Of a DNA stretch of 64,000 nucleotides, positions 18,128 through 26,966 are shown piece by piece. The stretch comes from Vibrio barjaei (GTDB lineage: Bacteria; Pseudomonadota; Gammaproteobacteria; Enterobacterales; Vibrionaceae), in contig NZ_LQXO02000013.1 of assembly GCF_001639065.2 (NCBI RefSeq), forward strand, positions 222,197-286,196, given 5' to 3'. Made by a program: the position numbers and the translations under genes. The stretch's first letter is position 1, and each line of letters starts with the position of its first letter. The notes under the pieces were generated by a model, which saw only the letters and a program-made list of their open reading frames with translations, ran no database searches and was not told the origin of the DNA.

Positions 18128-18973
18128 TTACAGATATTGATTGTTTTGAATGACGGCTTTAAGCGTCTCTCGCGCTGTCTTGTGATCGTCATCATTAATA
18201 AAACGGCGGTGGTAGATCATCCGGTGTTGGACATTACGTATTTCCAGAGGAATGGGGAATACTTTGAGATTGAGCATCGGTGCCAAATGATTTGCCAGAG
18301 AGAGGGTTGATGCTCCGATCAGGTTTGTTGTTGCTGCTAGTGCTAACATGCTTGACACCGAACCAGTTTCGGCCTTTATAACTCTCGGTGGGCTGGGCTT
18401 CTCAGATAAAAAATCCATCATGTTGACGTTGTTACGACGAATTTTCAGTGCAATATGTTGGGCTTTGAAATACTCCTCGTATGACAGCGTATCGCCGATG
18501 TCTGGATGATCTTGTCTACAGACGCAGACGGCGGGCTCATCGAAAATATCCTCTACGATATGGGCTTGGCTCATACTCGTTGCAATATCAATGGCGAGGT
18601 CAACTTTTTGAGAATCTATATCGGCAAGGAGCTGCTCTTCACTCAATGGAGCCTCGATAAATGACAGTCCTGGTAAATCGCATACCAGGTGCATCAGCGC
18701 TTCACTGCAATAGACTTTGGTAATTTCTTGTCGCTTTTCTATCGTTTCTAAGATCGAAAGCGGCATTTCAATTTTGTCTGCCAATGCAACGGCTGCACCT
18801 GTCGGAGCAATACCTCTCCCTGAACGAACAAACAGTGTCTTACCCACTACTCCTTCCAGACGCTTCAAAGCTGCACTAACTGCGGGTTGAGTGAGCTCCA
18901 ATTCTTCTGCTGCCATTGTTATAGAGCGATGACGATAAACCGCGCCAAAAGTTGTAAGTAGATTTAAGTCCAT
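18128..18973 (-). CDS. LysR-family transcriptional regulator
   Basis: A 281-residue LysR regulator. The helix-turn-helix is at about residues 3-60 (LLTTFGAVYRHRSITMAAEELELTQPAVSAALKRLEGVVGKTLFVRSGRGIAPT), followed by a substrate-binding domain that diverges from common subfamilies. It is divergent from the exported hydrolase operon at 19199-21885, so it may control that operon. The 23-base palindrome at 19073-19095 lies between them. The effector is unknown. Confidence 0.88.
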   Translation of the reverse strand: MDLNLLTTFGAVYRHRSITMAAEELELTQPAVSAALKRLEGVVGKTLFVRSGRGIAPTGAAVALADKIEMPLSILETIEKRQEITKVYCSEALMHLVCDLPGLSFIEAPLSEEQLLADIDSQKVDLAIDIATSMSQAHIVEDIFDEPAVCVCRQDHPDIGDTLSYEEYFKAQHIALKIRRNNVNMMDFLSEKPSPPRVIKAETGSVSSMLALAATTNLIGASTLSLANHLAPMLNLKVFPIPLEIRNVQHRMIYHRRFINDDDHKTARETLKAVIQNNQYL

Positions 18974-19072
18974 AACGATCTGATTTAGTGAGTGTTATTT
19001 CTTATCCTAGCAGAGCAAAGGTGACTGTCAATTGACCTTAGTTGGAGTGCGCTAATTCGAATTTAGATTCAA

Positions 19073-19095
19073 ATACATAAATGAAATTTATGTAT
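19073..19095. promoter_or_regulatory. 23-bp palindrome between lysR and exported hydrolase operon
   Basis: ATACATAAAT (19073-19082), GAA, ATTTATGTAT (19086-19095): a perfect 10-base inverted repeat with a 3-base centre. It lies 100 bases upstream of lysR and 104 bases upstream of the small peptide gene at 19199, suiting a shared operator for the divergent pair. Confidence 0.45.
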
Positions 19096-19198
19096 AAAGC
19101 TATATTTACTCTATTTTTAGCGTTTGTTGTTATGTTTAAGGTGGTGGACATAGACACACGGATGTGATTTTTTCATTCAATTAAGAGATTTCGAGAAA

Positions 19199-19327
19199 AT
19201 GAAAAATGTCCGTATTGTCTCAATTATGGCTTTAATCGCACTCATCTTTAGTGGTTTCGCCTACTCCCAAAACTGTAACGTTGAACAGTTAGAAGCAACA
19301 GAATACTCGTTGCTCAGCAACAACTGA
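19199..19327 (+). CDS. Small secreted peptide, 42 residues
   Basis: ATG 19199 to TGA 19327 encodes a 42-residue peptide. It starts MKNVRIVSIMALIALIFSG, a textbook Sec signal peptide, and has a likely cleavage site after AYS near residue 23. The mature part would be about 19 residues with a single cysteine (QNCNVEQLEATEYSLLSNN). An AAGAGA and a GAG lie within 20 bases upstream. It precedes the exported hydrolase gene by 58 bases with no terminator between, so the two are probably cotranscribed. No family recognised; a chance frame remains possible. Confidence 0.5.
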   Translation: MKNVRIVSIMALIALIFSGFAYSQNCNVEQLEATEYSLLSNN

Positions 19328-19385
19328 TTTCTCTCATTTATATTCATTTATCACTTTTCCCTGTTTTGGGAGAGGAGGAACTATT

Positions 19386-21014
19386 ATGCCAAAAATCCAT
19401 AAAATGACGGCTGTTGCTGGCTCGATTCTTCTATCGACGTCAGTTTTAGCTCAAACCCCTTTTGAACATTATCAGTCTGAAAACTCGGCCAGTTTCTCGG
19501 GCTACAAGCACTATAACTATGAACAAAACGTCAATACAGAAGAGTTGATGAAACAGGGTGGGAAAATCTATTCTTCACCAGAGGAAATACATGCCATTTT
19601 ACAAGGAGGGCTCAAAACAGATATCCAAACTGGCGAAGAACTCTGGAAAGAAGGTCTAATGTTTGATGGCATTGAACCAATGGATCATATGGTTACTGCC
19701 GCTAATTGGTATCCAAGGACAGAAGAGCTGTTAACTAACGAAATGCGAGTGACCTTCATGGGGACTTCTCCGATGATTCGCCCAGGTCAAGCTAATACCT
19801 CCATATATGTAGAGTTAGGCAACGGCGACAATTTCGTGTTCGATATTGGTGAGGCGTCAATTGCTAACTATATTGGGGCTGGTGTTGCGTTAAACGAACT
19901 GGACAAGATCTTCATAACTCATTTGCATGTAGACCATTTTGGTTCTCTTCCTTACTTGTACCAATTTGGAGGCTGGAATGGACGGTGGGAAAAACCACTG
20001 ACGATTTACGGTCCATCAGGTCGCAACCCGGAAGATGGGACGCGACATATGGTAGAAGGCATGTTGCAAATGCTTTCCTGGCATCAAGACGCGTTTGATG
20101 TTTTCCCGTCAGGTAATGATATAGAAGTTGTCGAGTTCGACTTCAAAGACGATGGCGGCATTATCTATGATGTTGATGGCGTCAAAGTATCACATTGGAG
20201 ACGTTCTCACGCAAAAGACGGTGCCTCAGCGTATCGCCTTGATTGGACAATCAATGACGAGGAGTCGCTCTGTTTTGTTTGGACTGGGGATGGTCGACCT
20301 ACTGAACTTGATATTCAGTATGCCAAAGGTTGCGATTTGTTCGTAACCGAGGTTCAGACTGAGCTCGTCGGATTGGCGTCTATCGTTCAAGGAGTGCCTG
20401 CTTTTCTAACACGCTATACCATTGATACTCATCATACGTCAGGCTATGCGGCGGGATGGTTAGCAGATCAAATACAGCCACGTTTGTTTATGACTACTCA
20501 TATGGAGTTTGACCCTTACTACAATAACGAAACTGTGGCTCAGGTACGTGAGCACTGGAAAGGTCCATATCACTTTGGCGCCCCCGACATGATAGTCGCG
20601 AACATTACACCGGACAAAGCATGGGTTCGAGAGGGGATTATTCCAGATTTTCCAAATAATCGAGCTCCCCAGTTTAATCTCAATGACGGTGAAGTTTTTC
20701 GTGTTCCAATGCCGAAAAATTCACGAGCCGATATTCAAGAGCAAGAGATTCGTGATTTAGAAATTGATGAAGCATTGTATTACCCCGAAGGTTACCACCC
20801 TCAACTATTGAAAGAATGGCCGTTGGATCGTGACCTGATCGTGCCAACGGAAGTATTGCCAGAAAGCATGAAGCAGGGGATGGGAGAGAAGCAGCGAATG
20901 GTTGACAAAATGCGCGAAGCTCATGGATTGGAACCTCGTTCCGTGCATCGTAAAGATTCAGCAGATCCATATCGCGACACTCGAGAAGGTAATACCCAAC
21001 AAGAACAAGAGTAG
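19386..21014 (+). CDS. Exported metallo-beta-lactamase-fold hydrolase (GntH-like)
   Basis: A 542-residue secreted protein with a signal peptide ending near VLA at residue 22 and a metallo-beta-lactamase fold. Metal ligands are visible in THLHVDHFG, in SHWRRSH, in VWTGDGRP (aspartate) and in TTHMEFDP. The segment MRVTFMGTSPMIRPGQANTSIYVELG matches a group that I recall being labelled GntH in databases after guanitoxin biosynthesis. No other toxin gene is present, so the label should not be taken as function. It has a strong AGAGGAGG ribosome-binding site. The C-terminal 90 residues are charged and low in complexity. Substrate unknown. Confidence 0.75.
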   Translation: MPKIHKMTAVAGSILLSTSVLAQTPFEHYQSENSASFSGYKHYNYEQNVNTEELMKQGGKIYSSPEEIHAILQGGLKTDIQTGEELWKEGLMFDGIEPMDHMVTAANWYPRTEELLTNEMRVTFMGTSPMIRPGQANTSIYVELGNGDNFVFDIGEASIANYIGAGVALNELDKIFITHLHVDHFGSLPYLYQFGGWNGRWEKPLTIYGPSGRNPEDGTRHMVEGMLQMLSWHQDAFDVFPSGNDIEVVEFDFKDDGGIIYDVDGVKVSHWRRSHAKDGASAYRLDWTINDEESLCFVWTGDGRPTELDIQYAKGCDLFVTEVQTELVGLASIVQGVPAFLTRYTIDTHHTSGYAAGWLADQIQPRLFMTTHMEFDPYYNNETVAQVREHWKGPYHFGAPDMIVANITPDKAWVREGIIPDFPNNRAPQFNLNDGEVFRVPMPKNSRADIQEQEIRDLEIDEALYYPEGYHPQLLKEWPLDRDLIVPTEVLPESMKQGMGEKQRMVDKMREAHGLEPRSVHRKDSADPYRDTREGNTQQEQE

Positions 21015-21088
21015 CGACTTTGTTTGTGGGCATAGAGGTCCGGTGCTCACAAACTCCTTCCCAAACTTCAACAACGAGTAACCTATTT

Positions 21089-21460
21089 ATGCGACGACTT
21101 ACGATTGTAGTAACAGCGCTATATCTATGCACGTTTAAAGCAATGGCAGCGCAACACTCTCACGACACATTATTTAGCCGAGACAACGCAATAATGGCTG
21201 CGGCCGCAGTGGAAACCGTCAATGTGTATTGTGTTGGAACTGGCTCTTTGACCTTAGAGTATACCGAACACAACTCGAAAATAGTCCGTGAAACAATAGA
21301 AGGACTTTCTGAAGATGTGCTTAACGAACCCTACGTATTTAATGAGGAAGATCCTCTGTACCTTCAAGGTGTTGCTTTAGGTGAGCAGCTTATTCAAGAA
21401 GCTGAACAGAAAGGTCATGTTAGTCAAATGTGTACACAGCCAGAGGAACAAAAACGATGA
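21089..21460 (+). CDS. Small exported protein in hydrolase operon
   Basis: A 123-residue protein with a signal peptide (MRRLTIVVTALYLCTFKAMA, cleavage near residue 20). The frame is open back to 21020, but ATG 21089 gives the natural signal-peptide start. The mature part has two cysteines (VNVYCVGTGS and SQMCTQP), which could form a disulphide in the periplasm. The family is not recognised. It lies 74 bases after the hydrolase stop and overlaps the next gene by 4 bases, so it belongs to the operon and may assist the hydrolase or its substrate. Confidence 0.65.
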   Translation: MRRLTIVVTALYLCTFKAMAAQHSHDTLFSRDNAIMAAAAVETVNVYCVGTGSLTLEYTEHNSKIVRETIEGLSEDVLNEPYVFNEEDPLYLQGVALGEQLIQEAEQKGHVSQMCTQPEEQKR

Positions 21461-21885
21461 AAAAGACCACGATTATTTTAGCCACCTTCATTCCTTCATT
21501 AGCTATTGCTTGCGGTGCACATGTTCATAATACGTTGCCCCACTATGAAAATTATACCGAGTCGTTGGTGGCGATGTCTGTTTGCAAGGTAAATGAGCAT
21601 ATTTCAGAGCAACAATCTGCAGTGTGGTTTAAAAAATTAGCATGGGTAGCTAATGGCACCGACGAAGAATTGTTTGAGCATTATGCACATTTTGCCGCAG
21701 AACACGTAAGTAACATTGCTAATGATCCCGATATGTTACCTAAGTGGAATGCTAGTTATTGTAAGGATCAATTCTTTGATGTGATGGAAATGGATCAAGT
21801 CGTTTTGGAAGACCTTTACGATGAGCAAGAACTCGCTGATCGAGAGTTTAACCGGCAAATAAAAGAAAGTGGCCTGTCGGGTTGA
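21457..21885 (+). CDS. Small exported protein, possible lipoprotein
   Basis: A 142-residue protein starting at ATG 21457, which overlaps the previous stop codon (ATGA), so the two are translationally coupled. The N-terminus MKKTTIILATFIPSLAIAC is a signal sequence ending in a cysteine. The box AIAC is an imperfect lipobox, so it may be a lipoprotein or a plain periplasmic protein. The mature part is acidic with three further cysteines or fewer and helical stretches (HYAHFAAEHVSNIAN). Family unknown. It is last gene of the hydrolase operon. Confidence 0.65.
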   Translation: MKKTTIILATFIPSLAIACGAHVHNTLPHYENYTESLVAMSVCKVNEHISEQQSAVWFKKLAWVANGTDEELFEHYAHFAAEHVSNIANDPDMLPKWNASYCKDQFFDVMEMDQVVLEDLYDEQELADREFNRQIKESGLSG

Positions 21886-21982
21886 TAGGCTTTACTGCGT
21901 AGGTGCCCACTTTGTTGTATTCATAGATTGGGCATTTTGAATTCATAACATCATTGTTTGTAGAGTTGAGTATAGAAGTTGT

Positions 21983-21995
21983 AATGATAATCATT
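21983..21995. promoter_or_regulatory. Fur-box-like site upstream of EamA transporter
   Basis: AATGATAATCATT is identical to the central 13 bases of the classical 19-base Fur consensus. It lies about 140 bases before the transporter start at 22137, where it could overlap a promoter. Flanking triplets (TGT and TTT) do not match the consensus. Confidence 0.6.
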
Positions 21996-22136
21996 TTTTA
22001 TCTATAAGTGGTGGGGGGGACATGTACTGTTCGCCATTTTCGGTACTGTAAGCTGAATAAGCCTTTGGTAGGGGTTGTGGTTTTTCTAACCATCACGCAA
22101 AGTAAGGGCAACGATTATCAGACACAAGTAACAACG

Positions 22137-23021
22137 ATGAATTTGGCAAGTTTTCTAAGACTCGTACTATTGGCATCGATATGGGGTGGGTCTTTTCTCT
22201 TCATGCGTATTGCCGCCAATGTTATGGGGCCTGCTGTGCTCATTGAGGCGCGGGTCTTCTTTGCTGCCCTTGCGCTTCTTATCATCAGTGTTTATTTAAA
22301 AAAGAAACTTGAGTTTACCAAGCACACCAAACACTTTTTTATTATCGGGCTGTTTAATACGGCATTGCCTTTCTTGTTATTTGCCTATGCCGCGCAAACA
22401 CTCAACGCATCCACACTTTCTATACTTAACTCTACCGCAGCGATTTGGGGGGCAGTTATTGGTGTATTTTGGACCAAAACACCGCTAACTAAGCGTGGTG
22501 CACTTGGCTTATTGGTTGGGATTGTTGGTGTTGCGGTATTGGTCGGCTGGGATGCAGTTCGTATTGGTGAGCAAGCGACATTGCCGATAATTGCTGGCGT
22601 GATGGCGGCCTGTTGTTATGGCATCGCAACCAATTATGCGAAAAATGCACCGTCTGTTCCTGCATTCAATAATGCACACGGTAGCATGTGGGCAGCTTGT
22701 CTTATCGTGTTGCCGCTGATTCCATTTGTGCCAATGCGAGAAACACCCACACAAGAAGTTTGGATCTCTGTGCTGTTACTTGGCGTTGTATGCACTGGCG
22801 CAGCCTATCTATTGTATTTCCGGTTGGTTAACGACATTGGCCCTTCCTCTGCCTTATCAGTAACGTTCCTTATTCCTATGTTTGGTATTTTATGGGGTAA
22901 TCTGTTTTTAGGAGAGCCAATAGGTGTGAATACCATTGTCGGAACGGTTCTGGTTATTAGTGGCACAATGCTGGTTACTGGCTTCTCGTTGTCATCGCTT
23001 CGACGAGCGCCAATATCATAA
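22137..23021 (+). CDS. EamA/DMT-family permease
   Basis: A 294-residue inner-membrane carrier of the drug/metabolite transporter superfamily with ten hydrophobic segments in two EamA repeats. LLASIWGGSFLFMRIAANVMGP opens the first, and the second ends with FLIPMFGILWGNLFLGEPIG, the usual family closing motif. The frame is open back to 22008. ATG 22137 is chosen because it begins right at the first membrane segment. Substrate cannot be read from sequence; amino-acid, drug or metabolite export are all known in the family. The upstream Fur-like site suggests iron-linked expression. A hairpin separates it from the convergent RND gene. Confidence 0.85.
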   Translation: MNLASFLRLVLLASIWGGSFLFMRIAANVMGPAVLIEARVFFAALALLIISVYLKKKLEFTKHTKHFFIIGLFNTALPFLLFAYAAQTLNASTLSILNSTAAIWGAVIGVFWTKTPLTKRGALGLLVGIVGVAVLVGWDAVRIGEQATLPIIAGVMAACCYGIATNYAKNAPSVPAFNNAHGSMWAACLIVLPLIPFVPMRETPTQEVWISVLLLGVVCTGAAYLLYFRLVNDIGPSSALSVTFLIPMFGILWGNLFLGEPIGVNTIVGTVLVISGTMLVTGFSLSSLRRAPIS

Positions 23022-23030
23022 CAAATTGGT

Positions 23031-23055
23031 CGCAGAGCCTAGGGAAGGCTCTGCG
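23031..23055. terminator. Hairpin between convergent genes
   Basis: CGCAGAGCC (23031-23039), loop of seven, GGCTCTGCG (23047-23055). It is a perfect 9-base GC-rich stem between the ends of the EamA and RND genes, likely acting in both directions despite weak T-runs. Confidence 0.6.
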
Positions 23056-23062
23056 AGTTTGG

Positions 23063-26000
23063 TTAAGCGGGAATAGACTTAAAGTGTTCCCGAATTTGTT
23101 GAATGACGACAAAGAACACGCTCGCCATGATACAGCCAATGAAAGTTGCTGAAACTATTCCGCCAAATGACGCCCAACCTAACGCTTGTTGACCTCCAGA
23201 GCCAACTGCGTTAGCTAACATCAGTGGTATAAGTCCGACACCAAATGAAAATGCCGTCATAAATACTGCTCTAGCACGAAGACGTAACGCTTGTACGGCT
23301 GCTTCTTTGATGGTGAAGTTATTGTCGTCTCGTAGTGTTTTGGCGAACTCTACGATGAGAATCGCATTTCGAACTGTCATACCAATTAGTAGGATAGCGG
23401 CGAGTTGCGTGAGAATATTGATGTTGCCTTGAATATGTATAACACCTTCTACAATTCCTATAATGGCCGTGGGGACGGTAAGCATAATCGCCAATGGAAT
23501 TAGCCAAGATTCGTATTGGGCGACAAGAACAAGAAATGTCACGAGCATCGCTAAGCCCATCACAATAGCCACCGTATTACCCGCGGAGACTTCTTCTTTT
23601 GCAGCACCAGTAAACTCGACTCGATAACCTAACTCATCCGCTAGCTCTTGAATTACGCTAATGGCTTGGCCAGTGGAAATGGCAGGGATAACATCAATGA
23701 AAACACCTTGTTCTGCATTGTATCGGGTGATGAAGTTAGGCACTTTGATCTCTTCAAAATCAAAGAATTTATCGTAAGTTATTCGGGTGCCGTTAGCCTT
23801 AGAAAGTCCGGTTTTCTTTAAAGCTTCTGGGTCTAATCGGAATTTGGGATCGTTTTGCACCATGACCTTGTAATTGCGACCATCCATATTAAACGTGTTG
23901 ATATACATACCACCAAAATGCGTTTGCATACCTTCCACCACTTCAGCAAACGTAGCACCATATTTGAGGAGGTCTTGCCGTTTGATGTTCAGTTTCATCG
24001 ATGGTTTGGTGACTTCAAACTGGCCCATTGCCAAACCAATTCGTTCGTCTTCCATCAAGCGAGAATTAAATTCTAGCGTTAGTTCGTACAACTCAACTGG
24101 ACTCAGTTCTGGTGCTAGCAAGACGAAATTAACACCATCAACCATCCCTAGTTCTGGGATTACAGGCGGTTTAAATGCGAACGCTTGGATATCGATATTC
24201 TCAGACAAAACATGGTTAATTTGTTCCGTCAATTCCGCATCACTTGCTTGACGACTCTGCATGTCATCCAATGACAGCAACATCATAAAACTGCTCATCT
24301 CGGCGGTATTGGTCAGTAAGTTGAAACCTGACGCTTCAACACTGGTCGAGATTCCTGGAATTTCGTTGAGTTGCTGAGTTAATGTTGCCAAATACTGATC
24401 TGTTGCTGCTAGAGCAGTGCCTTGAGGGAAACTACCGACAACAAAAATGGCGCTGGTATCTTCTTCAGGAAGCAGGCCAGTAGGTAGGTTTACGCCACGG
24501 TCAATGGAGAGATAAAGGCCACCGCCCAATAGTAAGATCGTTATCAAAGGCAGACGGGTCGCTGTCCATGCTAAACCAGTAAAGGCACGAATTTTCTGAG
24601 TAATCACCCACTCAACAGATTTGGCGATGATGTTCTTTTTGGGTGGTTTCATAAATAACGAACAAAGTGCTGGTGTTAGCGTCAAGGCAACTAAGGTCGA
24701 AACAACAACCGAGGCACACAGCACGATGCCAAACTCAGAGTAAATGGTTCCAGCCATTCCTGGAATAAACAACGATGGAGTGAATACAGCGAGCAAGACT
24801 AGCATTGAAGCGATAATTGGTGAGAAAGTGATATCCAATGCTTTAGAGACGGCCTGCTTAACGGTAAGTTCGGGGTTCTCGTGAAGCTGATGCTCTGCAT
24901 TCTCAATGACAATGATGGCAGCGTCTACGACGATCCCTATTGCCATGACTAAGCCAAACATAGAGATGATATTAACTTGAATACCTAGCGCACTCATGAC
25001 GGCGAAGGTTCCGATTAAAGATACTGGGATGGCCGTAACGGTAATCAGTGTTAGCCTGAAGTTTTGCATGAAGATCAGAGTAACTAAAGACACGATTGCA
25101 ACTGCGAGTACTAAGGTCTCCAGCACGCTATAAATAGCACCATCGATGAAGGTAGTGGCATCATAAACGACTTTAATTTGGTACTGGTTAGGTTGATCTA
25201 ACAGTGCCTTAATCTCTTTAGCGACATTCATCGCGTTTGCTTCTGGTGTTTTATAAATGAATAAAACCGTTCCGTTAGCATTCTCGCCATAGGCATTGGC
25301 AGTGTATATTTCACTACCAAGCTCAATGTTAGCAACGTCTTTCAAATAGATGGTCTTACCCAGTTCGTCTGAGCGAACTACAATATCTCCAAACTCCTCT
25401 GGAGTGGCGAGACCACCATTAACAGTGATTGGGAACTCCAGTTTGTCATCAACGAGGCTGCCTGCTGAAGCTATCTTGTTTTGTGTAGCGATAGCATCAT
25501 TGATGTCTCCTACGTTGATAGAGTAATACTTCATTTTATCTGGATTGAGCCAAACTCGAATGGAGTACTTCTTCTCTCCGAGGACATCTACTTTCGACAC
25601 GCCGTTCACACGCTGGATTTTCTCTTTTAACGGGCCTCCAGAGAAGGCGCTGATATCAATGGCCGAGGCGCCGCCTGACGGGTCGGTGATAGATATCCCA
25701 AGAATTAAACCATTAGAGAGCTTTTCTACCTTGACACCATTGCGCATGACATCCCCAGGCAACTCCGGTAGCGCAAGGTTTACACGATTTTGGACGAGGT
25801 TCACTGCTTTGTCGGAGTCTGTCCCACTTTCAAACACCACTTCCAGCGTATAGGTGCCGTCAGCTCCGCTGGTGGATTTCATGTATTCCATACCAGATAC
25901 GCCGTTAACTTGTTTTTCTATTTCTGGCGCCACCGATTTAGCCATGACATTAGCACTTGCTCCATCCATAAAGGTTCGGACTTCGACAGTAACAGGCGCG

Positions 26001-26113
26001 ACATCTGGATACCTGCCTATGGGTGAGTTTGCTGCGGAAATGGCTCCTATTAGCGAAATGAGTAGGGCTATCACTATCGCGAATTTAGGTCTTTCTATGA
26101 ATATTTTAAACAT
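23063..26113 (-). CDS. Orphan RND-family inner-membrane pump with altered proton relay
   Basis: A 1016-residue HAE1-type RND protein related to AcrB, with the usual two large periplasmic loops and 12 membrane segments. The start ATG 26113 gives the standard MFKIFIERPKFA. In the membrane motif where AcrB has two adjacent aspartates (407/408), this protein reads VVDAAIIV: Asp397 is kept but the second is Ala398. The AcrB Lys940 position is Arg915 ([13 protein letters not shown]). The arginine motif LRLRARAVFMTA is kept. No adaptor or outer-membrane channel gene is adjacent. It may use a distant adaptor, have unusual coupling, or be losing function. The frame is intact throughout. Confidence 0.9.
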   Translation of the reverse strand: MFKIFIERPKFAIVIALLISLIGAISAANSPIGRYPDVAPVTVEVRTFMDGASANVMAKSVAPEIEKQVNGVSGMEYMKSTSGADGTYTLEVVFESGTDSDKAVNLVQNRVNLALPELPGDVMRNGVKVEKLSNGLILGISITDPSGGASAIDISAFSGGPLKEKIQRVNGVSKVDVLGEKKYSIRVWLNPDKMKYYSINVGDINDAIATQNKIASAGSLVDDKLEFPITVNGGLATPEEFGDIVVRSDELGKTIYLKDVANIELGSEIYTANAYGENANGTVLFIYKTPEANAMNVAKEIKALLDQPNQYQIKVVYDATTFIDGAIYSVLETLVLAVAIVSLVTLIFMQNFRLTLITVTAIPVSLIGTFAVMSALGIQVNIISMFGLVMAIGIVVDAAIIVIENAEHQLHENPELTVKQAVSKALDITFSPIIASMLVLLAVFTPSLFIPGMAGTIYSEFGIVLCASVVVSTLVALTLTPALCSLFMKPPKKNIIAKSVEWVITQKIRAFTGLAWTATRLPLITILLLGGGLYLSIDRGVNLPTGLLPEEDTSAIFVVGSFPQGTALAATDQYLATLTQQLNEIPGISTSVEASGFNLLTNTAEMSSFMMLLSLDDMQSRQASDAELTEQINHVLSENIDIQAFAFKPPVIPELGMVDGVNFVLLAPELSPVELYELTLEFNSRLMEDERIGLAMGQFEVTKPSMKLNIKRQDLLKYGATFAEVVEGMQTHFGGMYINTFNMDGRNYKVMVQNDPKFRLDPEALKKTGLSKANGTRITYDKFFDFEEIKVPNFITRYNAEQGVFIDVIPAISTGQAISVIQELADELGYRVEFTGAAKEEVSAGNTVAIVMGLAMLVTFLVLVAQYESWLIPLAIMLTVPTAIIGIVEGVIHIQGNINILTQLAAILLIGMTVRNAILIVEFAKTLRDDNNFTIKEAAVQALRLRARAVFMTAFSFGVGLIPLMLANAVGSGGQQALGWASFGGIVSATFIGCIMASVFFVVIQQIREHFKSIPA

Positions 26114-26257
26114 GTCAGCCACCGAGTTATTGGAAATTGTCCGGATATTACGCTCGTGAATTTTTAATAACAAATGAGTTACTAGCCGAACTATTGGAAT
26201 GTGTGGCGTGTGATATTAACTGTTCGAATACACGGCTTAATTGATGTTTTACCGATT

Positions 26258-26283
26258 AGAGTTTTAGGTAACTCTCGGTTTTG
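26258..26283 (+). terminator. Isolated hairpin with T-rich tail
   Basis: AGAGTT (26258-26263), loop TTAGGT, AACTCT (26270-26275), then CGGTTTTGTTT. The stem can be lengthened with ACCGA/CGGT. It has no plus-strand gene before it, so it may be the end of a short RNA or simply leader structure for the gene at 26380. Confidence 0.3.
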
Positions 26284-26379
26284 TTTATGGAACCTATTTT
26301 TGCCTGCTTAATGACAAAACTTAGTATTGGTCTATCAAGAAGCGCGTTGCACCAAATGAATATTAATAGTGAGAAAAAG

Positions 26380-26718
26380 ATGAAAAAGAGACAGTTAAAT
26401 AGAGCGTTGCTATTAAGTTTTACGGTTTACGTGTGGTCAAACGGAGCTATGGCATACCACCCATGCGACGGAGGGAATGTCATCACTGATGCGGTTGATG
26501 GTGCAATAGTAGGCGGGATCGTCGGAGCCGTGGCAGGTGATGCTAAATCAGGAGCAATGATTGGCGGTGCTGCTGGTGTAATTGATGGTGCGTATGCCGA
26601 TGCAGAATGCGACCAGTTAATTGGTGAAGCAGTTGTTGAAGACGCGATTATTTCAGACTATGAAGACGCTGTGGTTGAGGATGCCATTGTTGACGCTGCG
26701 ATTGATGATGGCTGGTGA
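26380..26718 (+). CDS. Exported glycine-zipper protein with acidic tail
   Basis: A 112-residue protein with a signal peptide (cleavage near NGAMA, residue 25). A glycine-zipper region with glycine or alanine every fourth residue (GAIVGGIVGAVAG, GAMIGGAAGVIDG) occupies about residues 42-75. Such zippers insert into or associate with membranes. The last 35 residues are an acidic, loosely repeated tail (VVEDAI, YEDAVVEDAIVDAAIDDG). Two cysteines, one in HPCDGG and one in AECDQL, flank the zipper. The longer frame from 26281 is less likely because ATG 26380 starts the signal peptide. Function unknown. Confidence 0.65.
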   Translation: MKKRQLNRALLLSFTVYVWSNGAMAYHPCDGGNVITDAVDGAIVGGIVGAVAGDAKSGAMIGGAAGVIDGAYADAECDQLIGEAVVEDAIISDYEDAVVEDAIVDAAIDDGW

Positions 26719-26824
26719 TCGAGTGATATAACTAACACTTTTGTCAGTCTGCAGGATGATATACTAGACAACTAATTGATTGATTTTTATTAAGTTGTGT
26801 TCAAGTCAATACTTGCAGAGTAAT

Positions 26825-26863
26825 AGAGGCTATAACCTTGGGTTAATTGAGGTTATAGCCTCT
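26825..26863 (+). terminator. Terminator after glycine-zipper gene
   Basis: AGAGGCTATAACCT (26825-26838) and AGGTTATAGCCTCT (26850-26863) form a perfect 14-base stem with an 11-base loop, followed by CGCTTTT. Confidence 0.85.
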
Positions 26864-26966
26864 CGCTTTTAGGCTTCCCCAGCACTTTATGGATGAGGTG
26901 CTGCCAATCGAGAAAGTAGTATTGGTAATACAAAAGGAGGTTTGTTTTGTATTAGGGTGAGTTTAT

